Origin: JAICNR01 sp035699465
GTDB taxonomy: Bacteria; Gemmatimonadota; Gemmatimonadetes; JACCXV01; JAHWKZ01
DNA: 17,610 nt
Reading direction: 5' to 3'
Assembly (NCBI GenBank): GCA_035699465.1
Contig: DASSPT010000001.1
Coordinates: 1 to 17,610 of the forward strand
The notes below the pieces were generated by a model that was not told where the DNA came from, searched no databases, and saw only the letters and a program-made list of their open reading frames with translations. The position numbers and the translations under genes are program-made. Shown here piece after piece: positions 1 through 7,196 of this stretch. Each line of letters begins with the position of its first letter. Within the stretch, counting starts at the first letter, position 1.

Positions 1-2814
1 CGGGTAGCGGATCGAGGCGCCGTAGCTACCCAGCAGGCCGGCCCAGCTGCCCAGCTCGTGAAGCTCCCCATCCGACCCCTCGTACAGCCCGTCCTCCGTC
101 CACGCGTTCCCCACGTCGACGAAGAGCCCGCCCCAGATCCCGTTGGCGAGGAGGATCGCGGGCCCGCTCAAGTTGTAGTTGGGACGCAGGATGGGGAAAC
201 GCCACTCCTGGTTCAGCAGCACGCTGTAGGTGCCGTTCAGGATGTAACTCGGGTACCCGCGCAGGGACGCCGGACCGCCCAGGTAGTAGAAGGTCGGCAC
301 GTCGCCGCTCGCGAACCGGCCCCGCGCGCGCACCGCGTACGTCGTGTTGAGCGATGTGCGCATGTACTTGCGCGCGTCGACCAGCAGATCGGTGGATTCG
401 AGCGTTCCTTCTGAGACGTTCATCACCGAGCTCACGGTCAGGTTCACGCGCTGGCCGTCCACCGGTCCCACCGGGCCCCACAACGAGTTGTCGTAGACAT
501 ACCCCAGCGACCCGATGGTCAGCCAGGCGTCCCGCAAGAAGATGTCCTCGATATCGTCCAGATCGTTGGGGATCTCGGTGAGATTGTTGCGCTCGAAGGA
601 GACCTCGCTCTCGATGCGTTGGAATTTCGATATCGGGTAGCTCAGCAGGCCCGTCGCTCCCCACCGTTCCTCGAAGAAGTCGTTCCGGACGCCGATGCCT
701 TCCTGGCCGAATCCCTGGCGATCGAATTCCGCGCCCAGGAGAGATGTGAAAAACGACCGCAGGCGATAGGCTCCGACTCCCCAGTTGAGCCGCTTCTTCA
801 GGTTCACGTATGTAAGGGCGCCCGTGAACCCGGAGAAGATGTTCGTGCGCCCCTGCTGGGCGTTGACCTGCGCGACGATCAGGTGATCGCCCATGAGATC
901 CGAGAAGAACATCTGCGCGCCCTGGCCACGGCTGCCGTCCTCGGCGAACGCGAGCGCCCCGGACGCGAAGTCGAGCCCGAACTCCCGCTCGTAGTCGCGC
1001 TGGACGTACTGCCCCGCCTCCGGCAGGATGTCCTCCCACTTCCATTCGGGGACCTCCGGATCCACCGACAGCGCGACGGTCTCGGGGACCCCTGCGGGGA
1101 TGTCCACGCGATAGATCTGGTAGGACTGATTCTCGAACGCGCTGAAGACGACCTGGTCGCGGTCCCCGATGCGGGCCCAGCGCGGGTGCATGGTGCCGGC
1201 CGAGTACGTCGAGGCGCGGAAGCCGGTCCCCTGCCGATCGACCACGTACAGGTCCAGAGTGCCCGAGCGGTCGGAAGCGAACAGGATGTGGGTCCCGTCG
1301 GGCGACCAGTCGGGATCCCGGTCGACCCAGCGCCCGAACGTCAGGGGCTGTACGCGCCGGCTGCCGACGTCGAGGAGATACAGGTTTCTCGCCCCCTCCG
1401 GCCCGAACGGCGTGCGGTCCGAAGCGAACACGATCGTCTCGCCGGTCGGCGACCACCGCGGTGCCGTCTCCAGGTAGCGGTCGTTGGTCAGGCGGTCGAG
1501 TCGATCCGCGACGATGTCCCAGACGTAGAGATCCGCGTAGCCGGCTCGCGAGAGCCCGGCGAAGACCACGCGTCGATTGTCCGGGGCCCATGAGGGGGAC
1601 GACAGGACGACGAGATCCTTCCATCGACGCTCGTGCTCCCGGTCCCCGGAACGCAGGTCGGCCACATACAGCACGTCGGACGCCCCTGCCTTGGCAACGA
1701 ACGCGATCTTGCCCTCGCGGTTCACATCGATCGTCGATAGGAGCGGATGGAAGGTTTCGTAATCGCCGGATCGGCCGGCCGTCACGACGGTCTCGAGATC
1801 TTCGTTGACGCCGGTCAGATCCGCGGTTTCGATCGTGGCGTATCCGGAGTGGAGGGACAGATAGCTGAGCGCGGGTTCGGCGCCGAGCACGCCCGCGGGG
1901 ACCACTGCGGGAGTGAAGTTGAGTCGTCCCTCGGTCACCACGGGCGTCGCGGTCGATCCCGCCGGATGCTCGCCGGCGAGCTGCGGGAAATACCGCTGCC
2001 TCAGGTGCGTCTTCCACTCCCCGTTCGCTTCCGCCAGCGTCACACCGTAGACCTTGCGGAAGGCGGTCGAGAAGTTCTTGTACTTCCACTCGCTTTCGAG
2101 GAGCTCGACGACGCGCTCCTCTCCGTAGCGGATTTTCAGGAACTCGAACGCCTCCTGCCCAAGCTTGTAGATCGCGTAGGAGCCGGCGTACTTGTCGAGC
2201 TCGTGGAGATCGGGCACCAGCCCGTTGAGCAACAGATCACGGACCACCAGATCGCCTTCCGCGTTCCAGGGCCCCGACCAGAACTCGGCCAGACCCTCGC
2301 TGAACCAGAGCGGCGAGTTCCATTCGTAGCCGCCGGGATGCACGCGTTTGAGGTGCGCACCCTTCCGGGCCTGAAAGACGTGCACGAGCTCGTGGCGGAT
2401 CACGTGCCGGAAGTCCGCGTAGCTGCCGTTGAACGGAAGTGCGACTCGTCCTTTGAGGAACTCGGTGAAACCGGCGACCCCCTCCGGCAGGAAGAACGGA
2501 ACGATGTTGGTCTGCTCGAAGTGCTGGTGGCTGGCGAACACCACCATGGGGATCCGTTCCTTGGGAACGTAGGAGAACTTGCGGCTGAGGAAATCGAAGC
2601 TCTCCTCGGCGTAGTCGATCGCGATCAGCGCGAGCTCTCGCTCGTCGGGATAGAAGTAGAGATCGACGTGGTCGGACGACAGAACTTCCCAGTCGAAGTC
2701 CTCATACTGGATCTTGTTCTTTCCGAAGGTGGAGTACTGGGCGCCGGCCGGTGCCGCGGCGAGGATCAAGGCGAAGAAGAGGAGCGGGATGGAGCGAGCC
2801 GGAAGGTCGTGCAC
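1..2814 (-). CDS. Secreted peptidase MA-like / TolB-like propeller / Omp85-barrel protein (partial, C-terminus off the left edge)
   Basis: I see one uninterrupted frame of 938 codons from a GTG at 2814 to base 1. An AGGAG (2821-2825) lies 6 nt before the GTG, and no ATG, GTG or TTG lies in frame between it and the upstream stop near 2920. Residues 1-25 look like a signal peptide, with likely cleavage at AGA|Q. Residues about 40-240 resemble a gluzincin (peptidase MA-like) domain: HELVH at 141-145, then SEGLAEF with E173 as the likely third zinc ligand. Residues about 320-580 carry PD40/TolB-type repeats, with W(S/A)P-type turns around W409, W454, W503 and W546 and FASDR motifs. From about 605 on, amphipathic strands and an LRGY motif (851-854) match the L6 loop motif of Omp85 barrels. 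By family expectation perhaps 30-60 residues are missing. No POTRA domain is seen. Likely anchored in the outer membrane with protease and propeller in the periplasm; substrate unknown. Confidence 0.9.
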   Translation of the reverse strand, partial: MHDLPARSIPLLFFALILAAAPAGAQYSTFGKNKIQYEDFDWEVLSSDHVDLYFYPDERELALIAIDYAEESFDFLSRKFSYVPKERIPMVVFASHQHFEQTNIVPFFLPEGVAGFTEFLKGRVALPFNGSYADFRHVIRHELVHVFQARKGAHLKRVHPGGYEWNSPLWFSEGLAEFWSGPWNAEGDLVVRDLLLNGLVPDLHELDKYAGSYAIYKLGQEAFEFLKIRYGEERVVELLESEWKYKNFSTAFRKVYGVTLAEANGEWKTHLRQRYFPQLAGEHPAGSTATPVVTEGRLNFTPAVVPAGVLGAEPALSYLSLHSGYATIETADLTGVNEDLETVVTAGRSGDYETFHPLLSTIDVNREGKIAFVAKAGASDVLYVADLRSGDREHERRWKDLVVLSSPSWAPDNRRVVFAGLSRAGYADLYVWDIVADRLDRLTNDRYLETAPRWSPTGETIVFASDRTPFGPEGARNLYLLDVGSRRVQPLTFGRWVDRDPDWSPDGTHILFASDRSGTLDLYVVDRQGTGFRASTYSAGTMHPRWARIGDRDQVVFSAFENQSYQIYRVDIPAGVPETVALSVDPEVPEWKWEDILPEAGQYVQRDYEREFGLDFASGALAFAEDGSRGQGAQMFFSDLMGDHLIVAQVNAQQGRTNIFSGFTGALTYVNLKKRLNWGVGAYRLRSFFTSLLGAEFDRQGFGQEGIGVRNDFFEERWGATGLLSYPISKFQRIESEVSFERNNLTEIPNDLDDIEDIFLRDAWLTIGSLGYVYDNSLWGPVGPVDGQRVNLTVSSVMNVSEGTLESTDLLVDARKYMRTSLNTTYAVRARGRFASGDVPTFYYLGGPASLRGYPSYILNGTYSVLLNQEWRFPILRPNYNLSGPAILLANGIWGGLFVDVGNAWTEDGLYEGSDGELHELGSWAGLLGSYGASIRYP

Positions 2815-2820
2815 GCGGAT

Positions 2821-2825
2821 CTCCT
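2821..2825 (-). promoter_or_regulatory. Ribosome binding site that decides the GTG start at 2814
   Basis: On the minus strand AGGAG sits 6 nt before GTG (2814-2812). It is a strong Shine-Dalgarno match and the main reason for choosing this start. The signal peptide begins directly after it. Confidence 0.7.
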
Positions 2826-2834
2826 GCCTGAAGG

Positions 2835-2850
2835 ACGGGCTGACGCCCGT
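2835..2850 (-). other. Small perfect hairpin in the leader of the outer-membrane protein gene
   Basis: The minus strand reads ACGGGC-GTCA-GCCCGT: a 6-bp perfect stem with a 4-nt loop, 20 nt before the GTG start. It is not followed by a T run, so it does not look like an intrinsic terminator. It could affect translation or mRNA stability, or be chance in GC-rich DNA. Confidence 0.3.
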
Positions 2851-2851
2851 A

Positions 2852-2881
2852 AGTATGGACTTGCGCCCGCGCGGCGAGCAA
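2852..2881 (-). promoter_or_regulatory. Weak sigma-70-like promoter candidate for the outer-membrane protein gene
   Basis: On the minus strand TTGCTC (2876-2881) and CATACT (2852-2857) are separated by 18 nt, giving 3/6 and 4/6 matches to the consensus. Transcription would start near the hairpin at 2835-2850. The promoter preferences of the organism are unknown, so this is only a candidate. The 148-nt spacer, in an otherwise spacer-free gene array, makes a promoter here plausible. Confidence 0.22.
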
Positions 2882-2944
2882 GAAACGGGATGAAACCTCG
2901 GACCCCGGGGGAAAACGCCCTACCGCCGCCTGTCGGTTTACTCG

Positions 2945-2962
2945 CCCGACCGTCCCGTCGGG
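2945..2962 (-). terminator. Hairpin directly after the thioesterase stop, possible weak terminator
   Basis: Immediately after the TGA of the thioesterase gene the minus strand reads CCCGAC-GGGACG-GTCGGG: a 6-bp perfect stem with a 6-nt loop. The sequence after it (CGAGTAAACC) has no T run, so it is not a canonical intrinsic terminator. Its position at the end of the long overlapping gene array suggests an operon-end or mRNA-processing structure. Confidence 0.35.
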
Positions 2963-3385
2963 TCAGCCCCGCGGACCGAGCTCCAGGGCCCGGGCGATCT
3001 CGGCCGGGATCCTGCGAGGGCGCCGCTCCCGGTCGAGCGCGATGAGCACCGTCTCGCCCGTCGCCAGCGGGCGTCCCGCGGCCTCGAGCTCATAGCCGAA
3101 GGCGACGCTCCGGCTGCGGAGCGCGGTGACCTGGGTCCCGATCTCGACGCGTTCGCCGTACCGGGCCGCTCCCGCGTAACGGCAGCGAGCCTCCATGACC
3201 GAGAACAGCGCCCCCTCGGCCTCCATGCGGTGATACGGAAACCCGAGCGCCTCGAGGTAGCGGGTCCTGCCGATCTCCATCCAGACGAAATAGTTCGCGT
3301 GATAGGCCACGCCCTGCTGGTCGGTCTCCGCGTAGCGCACCTCGATCTCGGTCACCACCGCGTCGCCGCGCACTTCGAAGCTCAC
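2963..3385 (-). CDS. YbgC-like hotdog-fold acyl-CoA thioesterase
   Basis: The 140-residue protein is a single 4HBT hotdog domain, the usual length for YbgC/FadM-type thioesterases. These hydrolyse acyl-CoA thioesters in the cytoplasm, and YbgC itself is linked to the Tol-Pal region and the envelope in other bacteria. The signature ETDQQGVAYHANYFVWME (20-37) matches the family pattern, with D22 as the likely catalytic aspartate and H29 in the conserved YHxNY segment. I chose the GTG at 3385 because its first bases overlap the upstream stop (GTGA, 4 nt) and the hotdog strand starts right after; an in-frame ATG at 3445 would add 20 residues lying inside the upstream gene. It is the last gene of the array. 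Acyl substrate unknown; translational coupling to the asparaginase fusion is inferred from the overlap. Confidence 0.85.
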   Translation of the reverse strand: MSFEVRGDAVVTEIEVRYAETDQQGVAYHANYFVWMEIGRTRYLEALGFPYHRMEAEGALFSVMEARCRYAGAARYGERVEIGTQVTALRSRSVAFGYELEAAGRPLATGETVLIALDRERRPRRIPAEIARALELGPRG

Positions 3386-5061
3386 GCCGGCTTCCCGCGC
3401 GGGAGCTCGGCGAGCAGCGACCCCACCGAGTCCTCCTTGCCCCATTCGGCGGCCACCTCCCGCGCGGCGGAGGCGAGAACGGCCTCCGGCACGCCGACGT
3501 GAAGCGCGCCCCGCAGGTGGGCCGCGAGCTGGCGCCCCGCGTCCAGCGCGATCAGCGCCCCGACCGCGGCCAGCTCACGCATGCGGGGCCCCGGGGACCC
3601 GGGGCGACCCAGCACCTTGCCGTACCCCTCGACCAGCGTCCACTCCGCGATCTCGGGATGGAGTCGCTCGAGACGGATCCGCAGCGGTTCGTAATGCTCT
3701 CCGTACACGCGGCGGCAGAGCGCCTCGCCCCGCTCGCGTATCGCCTCCGCGGATCCCGCCTCTACGCGCCGCTCCCCCCGCTCGCGGCCGTCCCGCGACG
3801 CCCAGCCCTGCCAGGTGAAGAACGCGTTGATCGTGCGTGGAAAGCCGGCGAACAGATACGTCTGGAGGAGGAGCTCTTCGATGTCGTCCGACGCGATCTC
3901 CCCGGCCTGCTCCAGGGCGGCCACGAGCCGCCCGGCGTCGCCGCTCGCCGCCGCCGCACCCAGCCGGACGATCGCGGCCGCCGCCGCGGCCGATGCCGGG
4001 GGGGCGTGACCTCCCCCGTTCCTCGGATCCTCCCGATCGAGCGGGAGCCGCGCGTCGATCCGCCCGACGAAGGTCCCCGACCGGTTCAGGATCGCTGGCC
4101 GGGCGTGCTCTTCCAGCGCGGGATCGCGTGCCGCGTCGATCTCCCCCAGCTCCTCGAGGAGCGCCAGGAGCGCCGGGTCCTGGGCCCGCCGCGCGCCGTC
4201 CACCACCTTGAGCGCCAGGGCCCGGGGGCCCCCTTCGCGTGCCCCGCGGAGCGCGGCGCAGAAGACGCCCTCGGCACCGGTCTTGGCGATCAGCCGGTCG
4301 CCCGCGTGGCGCAAAAGGTCGCTGTCGAGCCTGCCCGTGCCGCCTACGTGCGCGGGTCGGCTCGCCATGGCGTCGAAGATCCGGCCGACCGCCTTTTCGC
4401 GGGCGGTCTCGCGGCGGGCGTCCGCCACCGCGAGCGCGGCCCACGCGCCCGCCATCGCCGCAACGGGCATCGCGAACGTCACCGCGCCACAGCCGTCCAC
4501 CGCCCGGCTGATCTTCTCCGGCGCCATGCCCGCCAGCTCCGCGAGCGTGCGCCAGATCCGCTGCTGCAACGGGTGGTCGGGGGAGAGATACGATCCGAGG
4601 GACCAGCCCAGCGCCCGGCACACGACGAGCATGCCCGCGTGCTTGCCCGAGCAGTTGTTGTGGATCGCGGTGGGCTTCTCGCCGCGTCGGCGCAGCTCCT
4701 CCGCGGCCGCGGCGTTCCCCGGCTCGTGCGCGCCGCACCGGAGCATCGACTCCTCGAGCCCGGCCTTGTCGAGGATCGCCTGCACCGCCTCGAGATGGAA
4801 GGGCTCGCCGTCGTGGGAGGCGGCCATTACAGCCAGCTCCTCCTGGGAGAAGCCGAATCGCTCGACCAGCCCCTCTTCGACCAGCGGCAGGAGCTGGATG
4901 GGCTTGGCCGAGGACCGCAGCCAGGCTCTCCGCGCCGGGTCGCCGTGACGATAGAGTACTCGTCCGGCGCCGTCGACCACGGCCGCCGCCACCGCGTGGA
5001 GCGACTCGATCTCGTCGCCGCGCCACACGCGCACTCCCGCCGGGTTCCGGAGCGGTCCCAT
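3382..5061 (-). CDS. Asparaginase II-like / carboxymuconolactone decarboxylase-like fusion protein
   Basis: The 559-residue protein has two domains. Residues 1 to about 340 match the asparaginase II family (AnsA-like, PF06089 type): SSAKPIQ (50-56), SHDGEP (82-87), NNCSGKHAGM (135-144), DGCG (189-192) and a KTGAEGVF segment (260-267). That family hydrolyses L-asparagine to aspartate and ammonia. After a Gly/Pro/Ala-rich linker (about 341-360), residues 361-545 resemble the alpha-helical carboxymuconolactone decarboxylase (CMD) fold: TYLFAGFPRTINAF (401-414) and a RELAAVGALIALDAG...QLAAHLRGAL stretch (about 495-520). The second domain has no cysteine pair, so an AhpD-like redox role is unlikely. 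The frame is continuous and the CMD part has no good internal start, so this looks like a true fusion. The start lies 6 nt after the transporter's stop; the end overlaps the thioesterase start by 4 nt. Role of the CMD half unknown. Confidence 0.85.
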   Translation of the reverse strand: MGPLRNPAGVRVWRGDEIESLHAVAAAVVDGAGRVLYRHGDPARRAWLRSSAKPIQLLPLVEEGLVERFGFSQEELAVMAASHDGEPFHLEAVQAILDKAGLEESMLRCGAHEPGNAAAAEELRRRGEKPTAIHNNCSGKHAGMLVVCRALGWSLGSYLSPDHPLQQRIWRTLAELAGMAPEKISRAVDGCGAVTFAMPVAAMAGAWAALAVADARRETAREKAVGRIFDAMASRPAHVGGTGRLDSDLLRHAGDRLIAKTGAEGVFCAALRGAREGGPRALALKVVDGARRAQDPALLALLEELGEIDAARDPALEEHARPAILNRSGTFVGRIDARLPLDREDPRNGGGHAPPASAAAAAAIVRLGAAAASGDAGRLVAALEQAGEIASDDIEELLLQTYLFAGFPRTINAFFTWQGWASRDGRERGERRVEAGSAEAIRERGEALCRRVYGEHYEPLRIRLERLHPEIAEWTLVEGYGKVLGRPGSPGPRMRELAAVGALIALDAGRQLAAHLRGALHVGVPEAVLASAAREVAAEWGKEDSVGSLLAELPRGKPA

Positions 5062-5067
5062 CGCGAG

Positions 5068-5970
5068 CTACAAGTTGGCGGCCGTGACCGGTTCGCGCAC
5101 GGTCCGCCGGTGCAGGGTCAGGAAGATCCCCGCCAGCACGAGCGCGCCGCCGGCCCAGGTCGAGACGCGCGGCTTCTCCGCGAGCAGCAGCGCGGCCCAC
5201 ACGGCGGACCCGACGGGCTCGCCGAGGATCGCGACGTTGACCTTGAAGGCGGGGAGGTACCGGAGCGCGTAGTTCATCGACGAGTGGCCGATGATCGTCG
5301 GTACGATCGCCAGACCCGCCAGGGAGGCCCACGTCGCGGGCTCCCAACCCGTCAGGGCGCTCCCGGTCGCGAGCGCGCCGGCCAGCAGCCACGCCGCGGT
5401 GGCGGCGTAGACGACGACCACGTACGGAACGAGATCCTTGGTCGCGCGCAGCATCTTGGCGAGCACGTAGTAGCCCGAGATCCAGAGCGCCCCGAGGAGG
5501 GCCAGCACGTCGCCCGTCAGCGCGCGCCGGTCGAGCGCGAAATCAGCGCCGGCGATCACGGCGGTGCCCGAGATCGCGAGCCCCATCCCGAGCCACGCCA
5601 TGCGCGACGGATGCTCGCGCAGAAACGCGCGGCCCAGGAGGGCGACGAACACGGGCTGCGTGCTGACCAGGACTCCCGACGCCGCGACCGAGGTGTACTC
5701 GAGCGACGAGATCCAGCAGGCGAAATGGAGCGCCAGGAGGAGCGCCGCGCCGGCACCCGTCCACCAGTCGATTCCACGCCAGGCGCGCCAGAACCGGACT
5801 CGCGCTATCCCGCAGAACGCGGCCAGGAGCACGGCCGCCAGCGCCATTCGCCAGAACGCGATCGAGATCGCGGGCGCGTCGGCCCAGCGGACGAGGACCG
5901 CCGCCCAGGTGAGCGCCAGGACCCCCACCGTGATGACGATTCCGGCATGATCCCCGCGCCCGCCGCTCAT
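5068..5970 (-). CDS. EamA-family (DMT superfamily) inner-membrane transporter
   Basis: The 300-residue protein has about ten hydrophobic segments in two repeats (about 10-140 and 153-287), the normal EamA layout and length. The second repeat ends with EPVGSAVWAALLLAEKP (251-267), matching the conserved EPV...E signature before the last helices. Members export amino acids or metabolites; small relatives such as ArnE/ArnF flip lipid-linked aminoarabinose. The substrate cannot be read from the sequence. The ATG at 5970 overlaps the upstream glycosyltransferase stop by 4 nt (ATGA), and its TAG lies 6 nt before the asparaginase fusion start. The position between a glycosyltransferase and an asparaginase fits either lipid-linked sugar or amino-acid transport; neither is shown. 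Confidence 0.85.
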   Translation of the reverse strand: MSGGRGDHAGIVITVGVLALTWAAVLVRWADAPAISIAFWRMALAAVLLAAFCGIARVRFWRAWRGIDWWTGAGAALLLALHFACWISSLEYTSVAASGVLVSTQPVFVALLGRAFLREHPSRMAWLGMGLAISGTAVIAGADFALDRRALTGDVLALLGALWISGYYVLAKMLRATKDLVPYVVVVYAATAAWLLAGALATGSALTGWEPATWASLAGLAIVPTIIGHSSMNYALRYLPAFKVNVAILGEPVGSAVWAALLLAEKPRVSTWAGGALVLAGIFLTLHRRTVREPVTAANL

Positions 5971-7196
5971 CTCCCGATCGCCTGGCGGATGACGCGTTCC
6001 CACTCCTCGCAGCACACTCCGCGCTCGAAGCGCGCGCGGAAGGCCTCGCGAGCCCTGTCCCCCATCCGACGCCTTCCCTCGGGATCGTCGCGCAGAGCGC
6101 GCAGGGTCTCGACGAGCCGCTCGGCCGCCGCCGGCCCTTCCTCGTCGGGGTCTATGACGTGGCCGATCCCCGCTTCCTCGATCGTCCGCCCGCTCTCCGA
6201 GCCGCGGGGCCCCACCATCACCACGGGGCGTCCGGCCGCCATGATGCCGTAGAGCTTGACCGGGACCACAAGCCCGGCCATGTCGCCGCGCAGGGTCAGC
6301 AGGTGCACGTCCGCCAGCGTGAGCGAGTCCGCCAGATCGCGGCGCGGGCGGTAGTCGATGTACCGGAAGTTCCGAATGGCGCCCGCCCGGGCCAGGATCT
6401 CGGCCTTGCGAGGGCCGCCCCCCACGAACACGAACTCCATCCCGGGATCGTCCCGCAGCCGGTCCATCGCGTCGAGCACTTCCCCGAACCGATGGGCGAG
6501 ACCCGCGTTGCCCGAGTACATGACGACGAACTCGTCCCCGATCCCGAGCTCGGTCGCGAGCGCATTGCCCGCGCGCCCCACGCCGTCCGGCTCCACGTCG
6601 TGGCTCCACACCGGAATCATCCGGATACCGGCCTCGGGAACGCCCTTGTCCACGAGCCGCGCCTTCATGCGGGGGCCCAGCGCCACCACGAACTCCGCGC
6701 CGCGGTGACTCCGCCGGTCGAGGGGCCCAAGCGCTCGCGCGATCCACGGCGGGAGGATCCCCAGCGCGACCTCGACTTCGGGGTGGACGTCCATCGACCA
6801 GATTGCGTACCGGCGGCCTCTCGCGCGGCGCGCCACCCAGCCCGTCATCGGCAGCATCGAGGGCGTCGTCAGCAGGACGAGGAGGTCCCACCGACGGCCC
6901 GTGGCGAGCCGCGCGGCGACCTGCGCGAGGAACGCGACGTACTCGAGCAGGCGGCCGCGATGGCTCCGCCGCCCGAGCGCGGTTGACGGCAGGCGCGTCA
7001 CCCGCACACCGCGCCGGATCTCCCGCGGCGGCGCCTTCACCCGACCGCCCTCGTACGCGCCCTGACTGCACAGCACCCCGACTTCGAACCCCCTCCCGAC
7101 GAGGTGCTCCGCGAGATCCGAGAGGATCTGCCCCGTCGCCGCCACGTCGGGCCAGTAGTGCTGGTTGACGAACAGGATCGAGGGCTTTCGCGTCAC
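5967..7196 (-). CDS. Family-4 glycosyltransferase, WbuB-like
   Basis: The 409-residue GT-B fold enzyme probably transfers a sugar from a nucleotide donor to a lipid-linked acceptor on the cytoplasmic face. The N-terminus FVNQHYWPDVAATGQ (9-23) is typical of WbuB-type GT4 enzymes. The C-terminal donor domain has MYSGNAGLAH (226-235) and VVPVKLYGIMAAGRP (310-324), the WbuB-type variant of the donor motif in which the first glutamate of the EX7E pair is absent. I chose the GTG at 7196 because it overlaps the carbamoyltransferase stop by 4 nt (GTGA) and the Rossmann strand ILFVNQ follows at once. Its stop overlaps the EamA gene start by 4 nt. WbuB of E. coli transfers an N-acetylated fucosamine; donor and acceptor here are unknown. 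Confidence 0.88.
   Translation of the reverse strand: MTRKPSILFVNQHYWPDVAATGQILSDLAEHLVGRGFEVGVLCSQGAYEGGRVKAPPREIRRGVRVTRLPSTALGRRSHRGRLLEYVAFLAQVAARLATGRRWDLLVLLTTPSMLPMTGWVARRARGRRYAIWSMDVHPEVEVALGILPPWIARALGPLDRRSHRGAEFVVALGPRMKARLVDKGVPEAGIRMIPVWSHDVEPDGVGRAGNALATELGIGDEFVVMYSGNAGLAHRFGEVLDAMDRLRDDPGMEFVFVGGGPRKAEILARAGAIRNFRYIDYRPRRDLADSLTLADVHLLTLRGDMAGLVVPVKLYGIMAAGRPVVMVGPRGSESGRTIEEAGIGHVIDPDEEGPAAAERLVETLRALRDDPEGRRRMGDRAREAFRARFERGVCCEEWERVIRQAIGR

Noticed and set aside
26..2089. A 687-codon open frame on the minus strand, in a different frame from the one annotated
   Set aside because: The composition is Arg/Gly/Pro-rich without domains. The competing frame from 2814 to 1 gives a signal peptide, HExxH, propeller repeats and an Omp85 motif, so it is the real one.
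619..3045. Long plus-strand open frames (619-1593 and 1747-3045) opposite the outer-membrane protein gene
   Set aside because: They lie codon-on-codon opposite the real gene, which explains their openness. No start context or domain supports them.
3391..3405. GC palindrome (CTTCCCGCGCGGGAG) near the thioesterase start
   Set aside because: It lies within the coding end of the asparaginase fusion, and such palindromes are expected often at this GC content.
3386..3445. Upstream ATG extending the thioesterase by 20 residues
   Set aside because: The GTG at 3385 gives the GTGA overlap seen at neighbouring junctions and the normal hotdog N-terminus.
3499..6252. A 917-codon open frame on the plus strand
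   Set aside because: It is antisense to the asparaginase fusion and the transporter. Its product is Arg/Pro/Gly-rich with no recognisable domain. It is a by-product of very high GC at third codon positions on the other strand.
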